Assembly: GCF_003952025.1 (NCBI RefSeq)
Contig: NZ_QXGI01000001.1
Span: 124,001 to 188,000 of the forward strand
Source: Bifidobacterium castoris
GTDB taxonomy: Bacteria; Actinomycetota; Actinomycetes; Actinomycetales; Bifidobacteriaceae
Direction of reading: 5' to 3'
DNA: 64,000 bases
The notes beneath the pieces were generated by a model, which was not told where the DNA came from, made no database searches, and saw only the letters and a program-made list of their open reading frames with translations. The first letter of the stretch is position 1. Every line of letters begins with the position of its first letter. A program made the position numbers and the translations under genes. Shown here one piece after another: positions 7,476 through 18,529 of this stretch.

Positions 7476-10301
7476 ATGGACCCCTCAACAACCCCGCGCC
7501 CAACGCTGCTCGTCGTCGACGGCCATTCGCTCGCCTTCCGTGCGTTCTACGCGCTGCCCGTCGACAACTTCAGCACGGAGGACGGTCAGGCCACGAACGC
7601 CGTATATGGCTTCCTGACGATGCTCTCCCAAGTCATCGAAGCCGAAAAGCCCGATCGCGTCGGCATCGCCTTCGACGTCAAGGGGGGCACTTTCCGCAAC
7701 GAACTGCTCACCGAATACAAAGGCACGCGCGAAGCGGCTCCCGAGGAGCTGCTCAGCCAGCTGCCGCTCATCCAGCAGGCGCTGACCGCGCTCGGCGTGC
7801 GCTGGATCGAAAAGACAGGTTACGAAGGCGATGACGTCATCGCCACGCTCGCGACGATGGGCGAGCGCGACGGCTGCCGCGTCCTCGTCCTGTCCGGAGA
7901 CCGCGACGCCTTCCAGCTCATCGACGACGACGTGACCGTGCTCTACCCGGGCTACCACTTCAAGGACCTCAAACACATGGATTCCGCAGCCGTCGAAGCC
8001 AAGTACCACGTGACGCCGCGGCAATACCCCGACCTCGCCGCGCTGCGCGGCGAGACCTCGGACAACATCCCCGGCGTGCCCGGCGTCGGCGACGGCTTCG
8101 CCGCGAAATGGATCAACCAGTACGGCGGCCTCGACGCCATCATCGAACACGCCGACGAGATCGGCGGGAAGAAAGGCGAAGCGCTGCGTGAGAACCTCGA
8201 TCAGGTCCGTCTCAACCGCCGTGTCAACGCGCTCGTGCGCGATCTCGATCTCGGTGTGACGATCGACGACCTCGGCTACGGGCATGTCGACGCCGATCTC
8301 ACCGAACGGCTCTTCGGCGAGCTGCAGTTCGGCGAACGCACCCGCACGAAACTGCTCGCGTCCTTCAACACGGCGCCGGATGCCTTGGGTGGCCAGGGGC
8401 AGCCGGCGATCCCCGCAATCGTCGAACCGCTCGTCGACACGCTCACCGATGTCGCGTCCCTGCGCATGTGGATTGAACAATACTGCCCGCCGGCCGACGC
8501 GACCGGAGACGGACCCGACCGCAGCCTCGACGTCATCGCCGAATACGATCGGCAGAGTACGCAATGCGCCGACGCCGTGCGCCGTTCATGGACGCTGTAC
8601 GTCGACGGCGACGCCAAACCGGGCCACGCCGAAGCGCGCATGGCCGCCATCATGGCCGGCGCGCACGCCGTCGCCTTCGACCCGGCCGACCCGCGCTACC
8701 ACGACACGCTGCGCGCGTTGCTCGACACCCACGCGGGCAGCCTGAGCGTGCACGGCTTCAAGGAACTTCTGCATATGCTCGCCGCCGCCGACCTGAGCTG
8801 CCCGGCCGTCCTGTTCGATACGAACCTCGGCGGTTACCTCATCGACCCCGACTTCCAAGGCGGCGGTCTCGAGGAATGCGCCGCCCACTTCCTCGACATC
8901 CACATCGACGAACGCGCCGGTGGGCCGAGCCAAGGCACCCTCGGCTTCGAAGACGACGACCAGGACGAGGATCCGGTCCAACGCTGCATCGACCACGCGG
9001 CCGTTGTCGCCGCACTTGCGCGCCGTCTGGCCCCCGAGCTCGAGCGGCGTGAGCAGTATCCGTTGCTGCGCGACATCGAACTGCCTACCTCGCGCGTGCT
9101 GTTCCATATGGAGCGCATAGGCGCGAGCGTCGACCGCGTACGCCTCGACGAACTGCATGCGCAATTCGCCGACGAGTCGGCGCGGATGGAGACGATCGCC
9201 GAACGTGCAGCCGGCCGCAGCCTCAACCTGCAGAGCCCCAAGCAGCTCGGCGTCGTCCTGTTCGAGGAGATGGGACTGAAGCCCACGAAGAAGACGAGAA
9301 AGGGATCGTACACGACGAACGCCGCCGCGCTGCAGATGCTGTACTCGACAAGCGAGGAGGGGTCGAAGGCGAACGAGTTCCTCGGCGCGCTGCTGAGGCA
9401 CCGCGAGACGAACAAGCTCAAGCAGATCGTCGAGACGCTTATCGATGCGATCGACCCGAAGGACGGCCGCATCCATACGACCTTCACGCAGACGGTCACG
9501 GCGACGGGACGTCTGAGCTCGGTCGACCCGAATCTGCAGAACATCCCCAACCGCAACGCCGCCGGACGCGAGATCCGCTCTGGGTTCGTGCCGGGTGGGG
9601 GATTCGTCGACCTGCTCAGCGCCGACTACTCGCAGGTCGAACTGCGCATCATGGCCGACCTGTCCGGCGACGAGGCGCTCATCGAGGCCTTCAGGGCGGG
9701 CGCCGACTTCCACCGCTACGTCGCCAGCCTCGTCTTCGGCATACCGGTCGACGAGGTCACGCCGGATGAGCGCGCCCGCGTCAAGGCGATGAGCTACGGC
9801 CTGGCCTACGGACTGAGCACCTATGGTCTGTCCAAGCAGCTCGGCATCCCGAACAGCGAGGCGACGACGCTGCGCGACCGGTATTTCGAGACCTTCGGCA
9901 AGGTGCACGACTATCTCGAGTCGCTTGTCGCGAACGCGCGGCGCACCGGCTACACCGAGACGATCTTCGGGCGCAGACGCTATTTCCCGGATCTCAATTC
10001 GCCGAACCGGCAGCGTCGCGACGCCGCCGAACGCGGCGCGCTCAACGCGCCGATCCAAGGATCGGCCGCCGACATCATGAAGATCGCGATGGTCCGCGCC
10101 GATCGCGCGCTGCGCGGCGCGAAGCTCACGAGCCGCGTCGTGCTGCAGATCCATGACGAACTCGTCGTCGAACTCGCCGCCGGCGAGGTGGAGGAGGTGA
10201 CTGCGCTCGTCAAGGATGCGATGGAGCATGCCGTCGACCTTGCGGTCCCGCTCGACGTCTCCACCGGAGTCGGCACCGATTGGCAGCGCGCCGCCCACTG
10301 A
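7476..10301 (+). CDS. polA: DNA polymerase I
   Basis: 941 residues, replication and repair polymerase. The N-terminal 5' nuclease domain (about residues 10-310) starts LLVVDGHSLAFRAFYAL and has GYEGDDVIATLA and LSGDRDAFQLIDD. The middle domain lacks the acidic residues of a working 3'-5' proofreading site, as in other actinobacteria. The polymerase domain has motif A (DYSQVELRIMADLSGDE), motif B (RVKAMSYGLAYGLSTYG) and motif C (QIHDELVVE). The O-helix residue that is Phe in E. coli is Tyr here (SYG), as in mycobacterial Pol I. I chose the ATG at 7476 because the family motif begins about 10 residues later; the open frame upstream overlaps the ANTAR gene. Confidence 0.97.
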   Translation: MDPSTTPRPTLLVVDGHSLAFRAFYALPVDNFSTEDGQATNAVYGFLTMLSQVIEAEKPDRVGIAFDVKGGTFRNELLTEYKGTREAAPEELLSQLPLIQQALTALGVRWIEKTGYEGDDVIATLATMGERDGCRVLVLSGDRDAFQLIDDDVTVLYPGYHFKDLKHMDSAAVEAKYHVTPRQYPDLAALRGETSDNIPGVPGVGDGFAAKWINQYGGLDAIIEHADEIGGKKGEALRENLDQVRLNRRVNALVRDLDLGVTIDDLGYGHVDADLTERLFGELQFGERTRTKLLASFNTAPDALGGQGQPAIPAIVEPLVDTLTDVASLRMWIEQYCPPADATGDGPDRSLDVIAEYDRQSTQCADAVRRSWTLYVDGDAKPGHAEARMAAIMAGAHAVAFDPADPRYHDTLRALLDTHAGSLSVHGFKELLHMLAAADLSCPAVLFDTNLGGYLIDPDFQGGGLEECAAHFLDIHIDERAGGPSQGTLGFEDDDQDEDPVQRCIDHAAVVAALARRLAPELERREQYPLLRDIELPTSRVLFHMERIGASVDRVRLDELHAQFADESARMETIAERAAGRSLNLQSPKQLGVVLFEEMGLKPTKKTRKGSYTTNAAALQMLYSTSEEGSKANEFLGALLRHRETNKLKQIVETLIDAIDPKDGRIHTTFTQTVTATGRLSSVDPNLQNIPNRNAAGREIRSGFVPGGGFVDLLSADYSQVELRIMADLSGDEALIEAFRAGADFHRYVASLVFGIPVDEVTPDERARVKAMSYGLAYGLSTYGLSKQLGIPNSEATTLRDRYFETFGKVHDYLESLVANARRTGYTETIFGRRRYFPDLNSPNRQRRDAAERGALNAPIQGSAADIMKIAMVRADRALRGAKLTSRVVLQIHDELVVELAAGEVEEVTALVKDAMEHAVDLAVPLDVSTGVGTDWQRAAH

Positions 10302-10306
10302 CCCCA

Positions 10307-10339
10307 GACGTTTCCTCCGTGCCTCCCGGGGGAACGTCT
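10307..10339 (+). terminator. Imperfect hairpin after polA
   Basis: AGACGTT..CC pairs imperfectly with GG.AACGTCT across about 14 bases, directly after the polA stop. Weaker than the other hairpins here. Confidence 0.35.
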
Positions 10340-10379
10340 CTGCTTCAAAGTAATCAGTAACTTACGGAAAGGAAGCTTC

Positions 10380-11300
10380 ATGACAAACCTCAAGCAGACC
10401 GTCGACGTGCTCGAGACGCTGTATCCGCTGCGATATGCGGAATCATGGGACCATCCTGGGCTCATCGTCGGGGATCTCGACGACCCCGTCGATTCGATCG
10501 TGTTCGCCGCCGATCCGACGATGGACGTCGTCCGGGACGCCGTCGACAGCGGCGCGCAGCTGCTCGTATGCCACCATCCGCTGTTCTTCCGCGCCGTGCA
10601 TGAGGTCTCCGGGAACACGTTCCGCGGCGAAATCGTCTCACGGCTCTACCGCGGGCATTGCGCGCTGTGGGTCGGCCACACGAACGCCGACGCCGCATGG
10701 CGCGGCGTCGGCATGGCCGCGGCCGACGCATTCGGCCTCATGGACCAGACGCCGATGGTGCCGATCGACGACGCGAGCACTCCGCATGCCGTCGGTCTCG
10801 GGAGGGTCGGGCGGTTGCCGGCGCCGATGACGCTGCGCGACTTCGCCGAACATGTCGCGCAGGCGCTGCCCGCCACGCGCTACGGTGTCCAGGTCGCCGG
10901 GGATCTCGACGCGCCGGTGCGCACGGTGGGCGTGCTGCCGGGCTCGGGGGATTCGATGTTCAACGAGGTGAACGCGCTTGGCGTTGATGTCTACGTCACG
11001 AGCGACCTGCGTCACCACCCGGCGACCGACGAGCTGCAGGAAAGCCTGTACGAGGCGGCGATGCGCAGGAGGGGCGTGCCGCTCGGGCACGGTGACGGCC
11101 AGATGCGCCCCGCGCTCATCAACACGCCGCACAGCGCCATCGAATCGCTGTGGTTCTCCTATGCGCTCGAGGATGTGCCGAACGCCGTCGAACTCGCCAC
11201 CGGCTCGCGCCCGCAGGTGCGTTGGAACCGCACGAACACCGACCCATGGGACCTGTCGTTGGGCGCGAACTTCACGAAGGGGGACGTCGATGGTCGCTGA
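10380..11300 (+). CDS. NIF3-like (DUF34) dinuclear metal-centre protein
   Basis: 306 residues. The N-terminal half reads AESWDHPGLIVGD and LLVCHHPLFFRAV. The second half has YVTSDLRHHPATDEL, and the C-terminal part is shorter than in members with the inserted PII-like domain. These His- and Asp-rich motifs form the dinuclear metal site typical of NIF3/YbgI. The biochemical role is unsettled; some members are annotated GTP cyclohydrolase I type 2. A good AGGAAG ribosome-binding site precedes the ATG. It overlaps the next gene by 11 bases, so the two are translationally coupled. Confidence 0.85.
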   Translation: MTNLKQTVDVLETLYPLRYAESWDHPGLIVGDLDDPVDSIVFAADPTMDVVRDAVDSGAQLLVCHHPLFFRAVHEVSGNTFRGEIVSRLYRGHCALWVGHTNADAAWRGVGMAAADAFGLMDQTPMVPIDDASTPHAVGLGRVGRLPAPMTLRDFAEHVAQALPATRYGVQVAGDLDAPVRTVGVLPGSGDSMFNEVNALGVDVYVTSDLRHHPATDELQESLYEAAMRRRGVPLGHGDGQMRPALINTPHSAIESLWFSYALEDVPNAVELATGSRPQVRWNRTNTDPWDLSLGANFTKGDVDGR

Positions 11301-11985
11301 ACACGCACGCCTTGGCACGAATCGGCACAACGGGCGCCTCACACGACTCGATTCATTGTTCGACGCCACATCCGACGGCATCGACATGGACGTGCCGGCA
11401 CGCGTCGTGGACAGCGATACGAAGTACCGCGGCGCGATCTTCACCGTCGAGGACCGCACGGTGGCGTTGGCGCGCAACGAAGGCGGCGAGACGCTCATCC
11501 GCCGGCAGGTCGTCGTGCACGCGCCCTGCGTCGTCATGCTCGTACACGATGTGCGAGCCGACAGGTATCTCGTCGAACGCGAGTACCGCGCCGGTTCGAA
11601 CATCACGACGATTGGGTTGCCGGCGGGTCTCATCGACGCCGGCGAGGAGCCGCATCAGGCGATGCTGCGTGAACTGCGCGAAGAGACGGGCGTCATCCCC
11701 GATGACGTCGACATCGACGAGGCCGGTTCCTATTACTCGTCGGAGGGCATGACGGACGAGCTCGCGCACATCGCCGTGCTGCACATGCATGGCTGGAGCC
11801 AAGGGGAGCGCCGATTCGACGCCGACGAGCACGTCGAATCGGCCTGGGTCGACTGGCCGACGCTGCTGACGCTGCCGATCACGGCGTCGAACTCGATCAT
11901 CGCGATCCAGCATGAGCGGATCCGCCGTCTGGTCGAACGGATGGACGGCGCCGCCACCGCTCAGGGCCTCGACGCTATCCGATGA
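11290..11985 (+). CDS. Nudix hydrolase (ADP-ribose pyrophosphatase type)
   Basis: 231 residues with a canonical box: GLPAGLIDAGEEPHQ followed by LRELREETGV, and the AGSYYSSEGMTDELAHI segment typical of ADP-ribose pyrophosphatases. The ATG at 11290 has AAGGGGG upstream and overlaps the NIF3-like gene. Contrast with the altered box of the paralogue at 5864. Likely cleaves ADP-ribose or a related nucleotide sugar in the cytoplasm; the exact substrate is inference. Confidence 0.87.
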   Translation: MVAEHARLGTNRHNGRLTRLDSLFDATSDGIDMDVPARVVDSDTKYRGAIFTVEDRTVALARNEGGETLIRRQVVVHAPCVVMLVHDVRADRYLVEREYRAGSNITTIGLPAGLIDAGEEPHQAMLRELREETGVIPDDVDIDEAGSYYSSEGMTDELAHIAVLHMHGWSQGERRFDADEHVESAWVDWPTLLTLPITASNSIIAIQHERIRRLVERMDGAATAQGLDAIR

Positions 11986-12017
11986 ACGAAACCCGGGAGG
12001 ATGCGGCACGGATGTGC

Positions 12018-12023
12018 CATACT
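12018..12023 (+). promoter_or_regulatory. -10 hexamer CATACT, leaderless start of glgX
   Basis: CATACT is followed by six bases and then the ATG at 12030, the spacing expected if transcription begins at or next to the A of the start codon. Confidence 0.5.
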
Positions 12024-12029
12024 GAAAAC

Positions 12030-14174
<2,145 letters not shown>

Positions 14175-14201
14175 GTCGGAAGGCGCGCTTCAGTGGCGGC
14201 G

Positions 14202-14248
14202 CATGGGAAGGCCCCGGATGCCCACAAGACATCCGGGGCCTTCCCATG
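14202..14248. terminator. Bidirectional hairpin between glgX and a membrane protein gene
   Basis: A 19-bp perfect stem with a 9-base loop (14221-14229) between two convergent genes. Confidence 0.8.
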
Positions 14249-14290
14249 GCGAGCGTCCGCTGGTCGTGGGCGGGCTGCCGAGGCCGCCCG

Positions 14291-15496
14291 CTATTGTTGC
14301 TGCGCGGCGAACACCGACGAATTGGTGTCGGTCAGGACGGTGCCGAATCCGGAGCTCTCCTCGTCGCTGATCAGGTTGTCGAGCTTGTCGGTGTTGACGA
14401 CCTCATGCGCGATGAGCTGCTGCTGGATGCGATCCGCCTCGATCGCGGCGATCTGCCGGGAGAATCCGATGAACCAACCGAGGAAGAGCATCGCCGCGAG
14501 CGCCTCGACGTTCGTGAGCGTGTTCTCGCCCTGCAGCCATGCGATTCCGGCGATGACGCATACGAGGATCGCGATGTCGGAGATGACGAAGAACGCGCGG
14601 CTCAGCTGCGGTGCGAGCCATGGAAGCGCGATGAGCAGCGTGAACATGACGCAGGGCATGCCGCGGGCGAAGACGTTGTGCAGGATCGGGTGGGGTGTGT
14701 AGCGGAAGGTGCCGATGCCGATGAACGCGATGCCGGAGAGCGTCAGCAGGATCGACAGCAGCGTGATGCGCACCTTGAAACGGGGGATGTGGTAGGAGAC
14801 CTGCGGGGTGCGGATGCCTATGGAGCCGTTGGGGCGGATGACCTGATAGGTGGCGATGAGCTCGGAGATCGCGAAGTAGGTGATGATGATGATCGACAGG
14901 CCGCCGAAGACGAGCGTGATGTTGAACATGCTCGCCGCGAAGGTCGTGCGGTCGCCGAGCTCGGAGAAGTTGTTGCGGAACCAGTGGGGGTCGTTCGTCG
15001 TCGAGCAGGCGGTGCCGACGCCGGCGACGACGAAGAAGGGCAGCAGCGACGCGAGCGTCTTCGCGTTCATCAGTTCGGCCTGCACGAAGGTGAGGTAGCC
15101 GCAGACTCCGGCGAAGGTCGCGGTGAGCGCAGGCAGGTACATCTCGAAGACGACCTTGCCCATCATCGAGTTGAGCACCCAGAACAGGGTGTAGCTGGTC
15201 AGGAACAGCGTGACCGCGTAGACGAAGGAGAGTGCGACGATCTCGAAGGCCCGGCGCAGGTGGATCGCCCACATGACGTGTTCGTCGAGCGTCCTGATGC
15301 GGTGCGTGTAGCCGATGACGAACGAGACGACGCCGCAGGCGCCGACGAACGCGGCGGCGGCCATGAACCGGCGCTGCGACAGCTGCCAGATGGCGGGCGC
15401 CCAGCGCAGATAGGCCATGATGGCGAGGCCGCCGACCACCGCGCAGCAGAAGAACGAGATTAAGCCGGCTGATTCGGCCCTTTGATGACGTTTCAT
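14291..15496 (-). CDS. Polytopic membrane protein, DUF998-like
   Basis: 401 residues with about nine hydrophobic segments and a short charged C-terminal tail. I chose the ATG at 15496 (MKRHQRAESAGLISFF) because GGAAAGGGAAAG lies just before it. The segment HWFRNNFSELGDRTTF followed by FNITLVFGGLSIII resembles the loop-plus-helix of DUF998 proteins, but the match is by eye only. Function unknown. It is convergent with glgX and divergent from tRNA-Pro. Confidence 0.65.
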   Translation of the reverse strand: MKRHQRAESAGLISFFCCAVVGGLAIMAYLRWAPAIWQLSQRRFMAAAAFVGACGVVSFVIGYTHRIRTLDEHVMWAIHLRRAFEIVALSFVYAVTLFLTSYTLFWVLNSMMGKVVFEMYLPALTATFAGVCGYLTFVQAELMNAKTLASLLPFFVVAGVGTACSTTNDPHWFRNNFSELGDRTTFAASMFNITLVFGGLSIIIITYFAISELIATYQVIRPNGSIGIRTPQVSYHIPRFKVRITLLSILLTLSGIAFIGIGTFRYTPHPILHNVFARGMPCVMFTLLIALPWLAPQLSRAFFVISDIAILVCVIAGIAWLQGENTLTNVEALAAMLFLGWFIGFSRQIAAIEADRIQQQLIAHEVVNTDKLDNLISDEESSGFGTVLTDTNSSVFAAQQQ

Positions 15497-15594
15497 GCTT
15501 TCCCTTTCCGGTACGACACTCCACATTGTAATGAGGTGGCCGCAAGTCATGGTATTATTTCATCTTGTGCCTGAAGGCGGATGCCTTCGCATGA

Positions 15595-15668
15595 CGGGCT
15601 GTGGCGCAGTTTGGTAGCGCGTCTGCTTTGGGAGCAGAATGTCGCAGGTTCAAATCCTGTCAGCCCGA
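15595..15668 (+). tRNA. tRNA-Pro(UGG)
   Basis: Acceptor CGGGCTG pairs with CAGCCCG; T arm GCAGG-TTCAAAT-CCTGT; anticodon stem TCTGC/GCAGA with loop TTTGGGA giving TGG. CCA is not encoded. Confidence 0.95.
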
Positions 15669-15680
15669 CTTCGATATCGA

Positions 15681-15707
15681 GAGCCATCCTGAAGGGGTGG
15701 CTCTTTT
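15681..15707 (+). terminator. Rho-independent terminator of tRNA-Pro(UGG)
   Basis: GAGCCATCC pairs with GGGTGGCTC (one G-U) and is followed by TTTT, one of the few hairpins here with a U-tract. Confidence 0.8.
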
Positions 15708-15739
15708 GCAAAGGTTCCGCATCCGGGCAGGAGGGGCGT

Positions 15740-16126
15740 ATGAGTGTGAACACCGATGACCGCCATGCGCTCGGGCAGCTCGACGGGGAACCGCTCGATG
15801 AACAGATCGCCTATTACCGCAAACCGTTCATGGTGCTGTGGGCGGCGGTGCAGGAATCGTCGGCGGAACTCGTCGAGGACTGCGGCATGTCGCCCGAGCT
15901 CGCGCAGCTGTGGGTGGCGGAACGGCTGCGACAGGTGTGCGACTCGCTCGTCGACCGTCTCGCCGAACGCGCGGTGGGCCATGGCGTGAGCAAGTCGAAT
16001 GTGTCGCGCGCGGCGGGGGCGAGCCCGACGAACGCGCTGCGCCGCTTCCCGCGGCTGCGTGACCTCGACGAGGGACGCATGCCGGAGCGCACGCTCATCG
16101 ACGACGTGCTCGACTCGCTCGACTGA
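15740..16126 (+). CDS. Hypothetical protein with possible helix-turn-helix
   Basis: 128 residues, start MSVNTDDRHALGQLDG with GGAGGGGC upstream. Mostly alpha-helical and charged. The region HGVSKSNVSRAAGASPTN could be a helix-turn-helix, followed by basic LRRFPRLRDLD. I do not recognise a named family. It has its own short transcript context, after a tRNA terminator and 205 bases before the M23 gene. Confidence 0.6.
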   Translation: MSVNTDDRHALGQLDGEPLDEQIAYYRKPFMVLWAAVQESSAELVEDCGMSPELAQLWVAERLRQVCDSLVDRLAERAVGHGVSKSNVSRAAGASPTNALRRFPRLRDLDEGRMPERTLIDDVLDSLD

Positions 16127-16330
16127 CGGCGTGCGCGTCTCCCCTCCGGTCTTTCACCGCGGCGATTTTGTTGCATATGCGACGGCCATCCACATCAATT
16201 GGCCTGTTTTGGTCGCGACACGCCGTGTTCGGGACCGTCCGTACACATGTCCCCGTCACGGTGGACATGCGCGTCCCCGGCGGCGGATAGTGGAACGACG
16301 ACATGTTCCGCCAGCCGAAGGAGGAGTCAT

Positions 16331-16915
16331 ATGGGACGTCACGATGAGGAGACGCGTGCGCGCCGCGCCCGGCGCAGAAGGCGATTCGAGGCGATGCGTG
16401 GCCGTCGGCGGCTCAACGCGCTCGTGGCGACGTCGACGCTGATCGCCGCCGCTGCCGCGACGATCGCGATTGGCGTGCGTACGGCCGATTGCGCATACGC
16501 CGAAGGCGGCTGCGTGCCGGCGATGGTCCTGCCGGTCAGGGGAGGGACCGTCGTATCTCCCTTCGACGCCCCGGAGCAGGTGTGGTTCGCCGGTCACCGG
16601 GGCATCGACATAGCGGCCGCCGAAGGCACGCCGCTCGTCGCCCCCGCCGACGGCACCGTCAGCTTCGCCGGGAAGGTGGGCGGCAAGTCGGTCGTGAGCA
16701 TCGTCCACGGCGCGTGGACGCTCACCTTCGAACCGGCGGTCACGACATTGGCCGTCGGCTCGAAGGTGAGCCGCGGACGTCAGTTCGGCACGATGTCCGG
16801 TTCGAGCGACCATTGCGACGGCGCATGCGTGCATTGGGGCATCCGCATGGCGGGCAGGCGGTACGTCGACCCGGAGCGCTGGCTGCGGCCGCAGCGCATC
16901 GTGCTCGTCGACTGA
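16331..16915 (+). CDS. M23-family (LytM-like) peptidase domain protein
   Basis: 194 residues. A basic N-terminus and a hydrophobic segment (residues 29-48, ALVATSTLIAAAAATIAIGV) act as signal or membrane anchor, with the catalytic domain outside the cell. The motif GHRGIDIAA provides the HxxxD metal ligands and PLVAPADGTVSFAG follows as expected. The usual HxH is CVH (ACVHWGIRM), so the first His is Cys, a variant I recall from actinobacterial members. Activity may be altered. A GGAGGAG site precedes the ATG. The stop lies 3 bases from the end of the convergent lipoprotein gene. Confidence 0.82.
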   Translation: MGRHDEETRARRARRRRRFEAMRGRRRLNALVATSTLIAAAAATIAIGVRTADCAYAEGGCVPAMVLPVRGGTVVSPFDAPEQVWFAGHRGIDIAAAEGTPLVAPADGTVSFAGKVGGKSVVSIVHGAWTLTFEPAVTTLAVGSKVSRGRQFGTMSGSSDHCDGACVHWGIRMAGRRYVDPERWLRPQRIVLVD

Positions 16916-16918
16916 CGC

Positions 16919-18409
16919 CTACAGGTCGGCGTCGGCGAGCGAGATGTAACCGGGGTCGATGAGCGTCGCCTTGAGGTTGCCTGCGCTGACGGCGATGAGC
17001 GGCAGCGCCATCGTCGGCACGCCATCGACGGTGTTGAAGTGGTCCAGCGAGGCCTTCGTGTCGTCGCGGTTGAGCGCCTTGCATATGGCGGCGATGCCGG
17101 AGGCGTTGCCGTTGCGGTCGGCGAGGCCGGTCATCCACTGCTTGCCGTCGACGATGTTCGGGATGTTGCTCACATACGAGCCGTAGCCGGTGACGATCGG
17201 CCAGCGGTTGGACGTCACCGGGACGGCCTCGCCGTCGCCGGAGCCGTCGTTTCCGTCGTCGCCGTCGCCGGTCTGCGGGGCCTGCGTCGGCTCCGGCACC
17301 TTTCCGCGCTGCACGTCGCGTCGTCCGGCGATGTTGCCGAGGACGTCGCCGATCGTGATCGACGGGTTGACGTCGGCGGCCGTGCCGACGTAGCCCATGG
17401 CCGTCAGTCCCTTGATGACGCCGTCGGCGACGAAATCGTTCATCGAGACGACGCCGTCGATCGGTGTGAAGGCGCCCTTCGTGTCCGTGTGCAGGCGCGC
17501 CTTGATCTCGGCGACGACGTCATCGGTCTTGCGCGCCTGGAAGGCCACGGCGCGCCAGTCGTCCTCGGTCGACGAGGCGGACAGCTTCAATGATGGACTG
17601 ACGGCGACTCCGGAACGGAAGTAGGTGCCGAGCACGCTCCATACGCCCTTGAACGCGTCGCGCGCGAAACGCTGCTCGTCGTCGGGATGCGAGGCCTCGC
17701 CATCGAAGGGCAGCATGATCTCGATGCGTCTGGGGTTGTCCCTGCTCGTCTTGTCGAGCTCGAGCTTGTTGACGAGCTGCTGCGCCTGCATGCGGCCGAT
17801 CTGCTCGGCGTCGCAGATCGACACGAAGGCGTCCGGGGTGAAACCGGGGATGCGCGTCGACAGGACGATGACGTGCACGCCGGCCGACTTCGCCCGGTTG
17901 AGCGCCGCGACGGTGCGGTCGAGCGCCTCCTTCGTCTTCGCGTCGTCGTCCGTCGTCGATTCGAGCGTCTGCGTCGCATAGTCGCCGTAGTACTTCGTCG
18001 ATTCGGCCGTGCGCACCGCAGGCGCGACGACGAGCGTCCGTCCGTCGGCGCGCCGTCCGTCGTCGCGTTCGACATGGTCGCGGACGTAGTCTTCGATGCT
18101 GCGGCTCTGCTCGTCGAGGTCGGCGTCGGTGTGCGTCGTGATGTCGTCGTCGTCGAAGCCATGCTCGACGAGCGCGTCCGATGTGGCCTCGACGAGGCGG
18201 TTCCAGGTGTTGATCGGCACGTTCTGCGAGATCGTGAAGCTGTCGTTCGGCACGAACATCTCCACCTGGCCGTTCGTCATGGACGACGTCGCGGCCGTGG
18301 ACGCGCCGTCCGCCGCCGAATGCGAACAGGCCGCCAATGGGACCGTCATGCCGCAGCACAGCGCCATCGCCATGCAGCGTCGCAGAAGTGAGAAGCCCGG
18401 ATGGGACAT
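16919..18409 (-). CDS. Orphan sugar-binding type lipoprotein
   Basis: 496 residues. The signal peptide ends in lipobox LAAC (VPLAACSHS), so the protein is lipid-anchored outside the membrane. The body resembles periplasmic-binding proteins of the ribose/xylose class: GVHVIVLSTRIPGFTPDAF, CDAEQIGRMQAQQLVNKLE, GVVSMNDFVADGVIKGLTAMG. An acidic Gly/Asp-rich insert (GDGDDGNDGSGDG) lies near residue 405. No ABC permease or ATPase gene is adjacent, so it either serves a distant transporter or is a sensor. I chose the ATG at 18409 because the signal peptide begins there. Confidence 0.78.
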   Translation of the reverse strand: MSHPGFSLLRRCMAMALCCGMTVPLAACSHSAADGASTAATSSMTNGQVEMFVPNDSFTISQNVPINTWNRLVEATSDALVEHGFDDDDITTHTDADLDEQSRSIEDYVRDHVERDDGRRADGRTLVVAPAVRTAESTKYYGDYATQTLESTTDDDAKTKEALDRTVAALNRAKSAGVHVIVLSTRIPGFTPDAFVSICDAEQIGRMQAQQLVNKLELDKTSRDNPRRIEIMLPFDGEASHPDDEQRFARDAFKGVWSVLGTYFRSGVAVSPSLKLSASSTEDDWRAVAFQARKTDDVVAEIKARLHTDTKGAFTPIDGVVSMNDFVADGVIKGLTAMGYVGTAADVNPSITIGDVLGNIAGRRDVQRGKVPEPTQAPQTGDGDDGNDGSGDGEAVPVTSNRWPIVTGYGSYVSNIPNIVDGKQWMTGLADRNGNASGIAAICKALNRDDTKASLDHFNTVDGVPTMALPLIAVSAGNLKATLIDPGYISLADADL

Positions 18410-18475
18410 GCCGTACCGCTTTCTTATGGGGGATGGGGACGGGAACGATTGTACCCGAGGAAGTCGGCAAAACGT

Positions 18476-18511
18476 GTGATGCCCCTTTCCCGGAGCGGAA
18501 AGGGGCATCAC
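18476..18511 (-). terminator. Hairpin after icd
   Basis: A 15-bp perfect stem (18476-18490 with 18497-18511) and a 6-base loop, between the icd stop and the next minus-strand gene. Confidence 0.75.
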
Positions 18512-18529
18512 ACGAGGGGAGCGCCGGCG

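Noticed and set aside
5360-7477. 705-codon minus-strand frame across the Nudix and ANTAR genes
   Set aside because: Spans two recognisable plus-strand genes and eroded DNA; amino-acid composition is that of an antisense frame, with no family resemblance.
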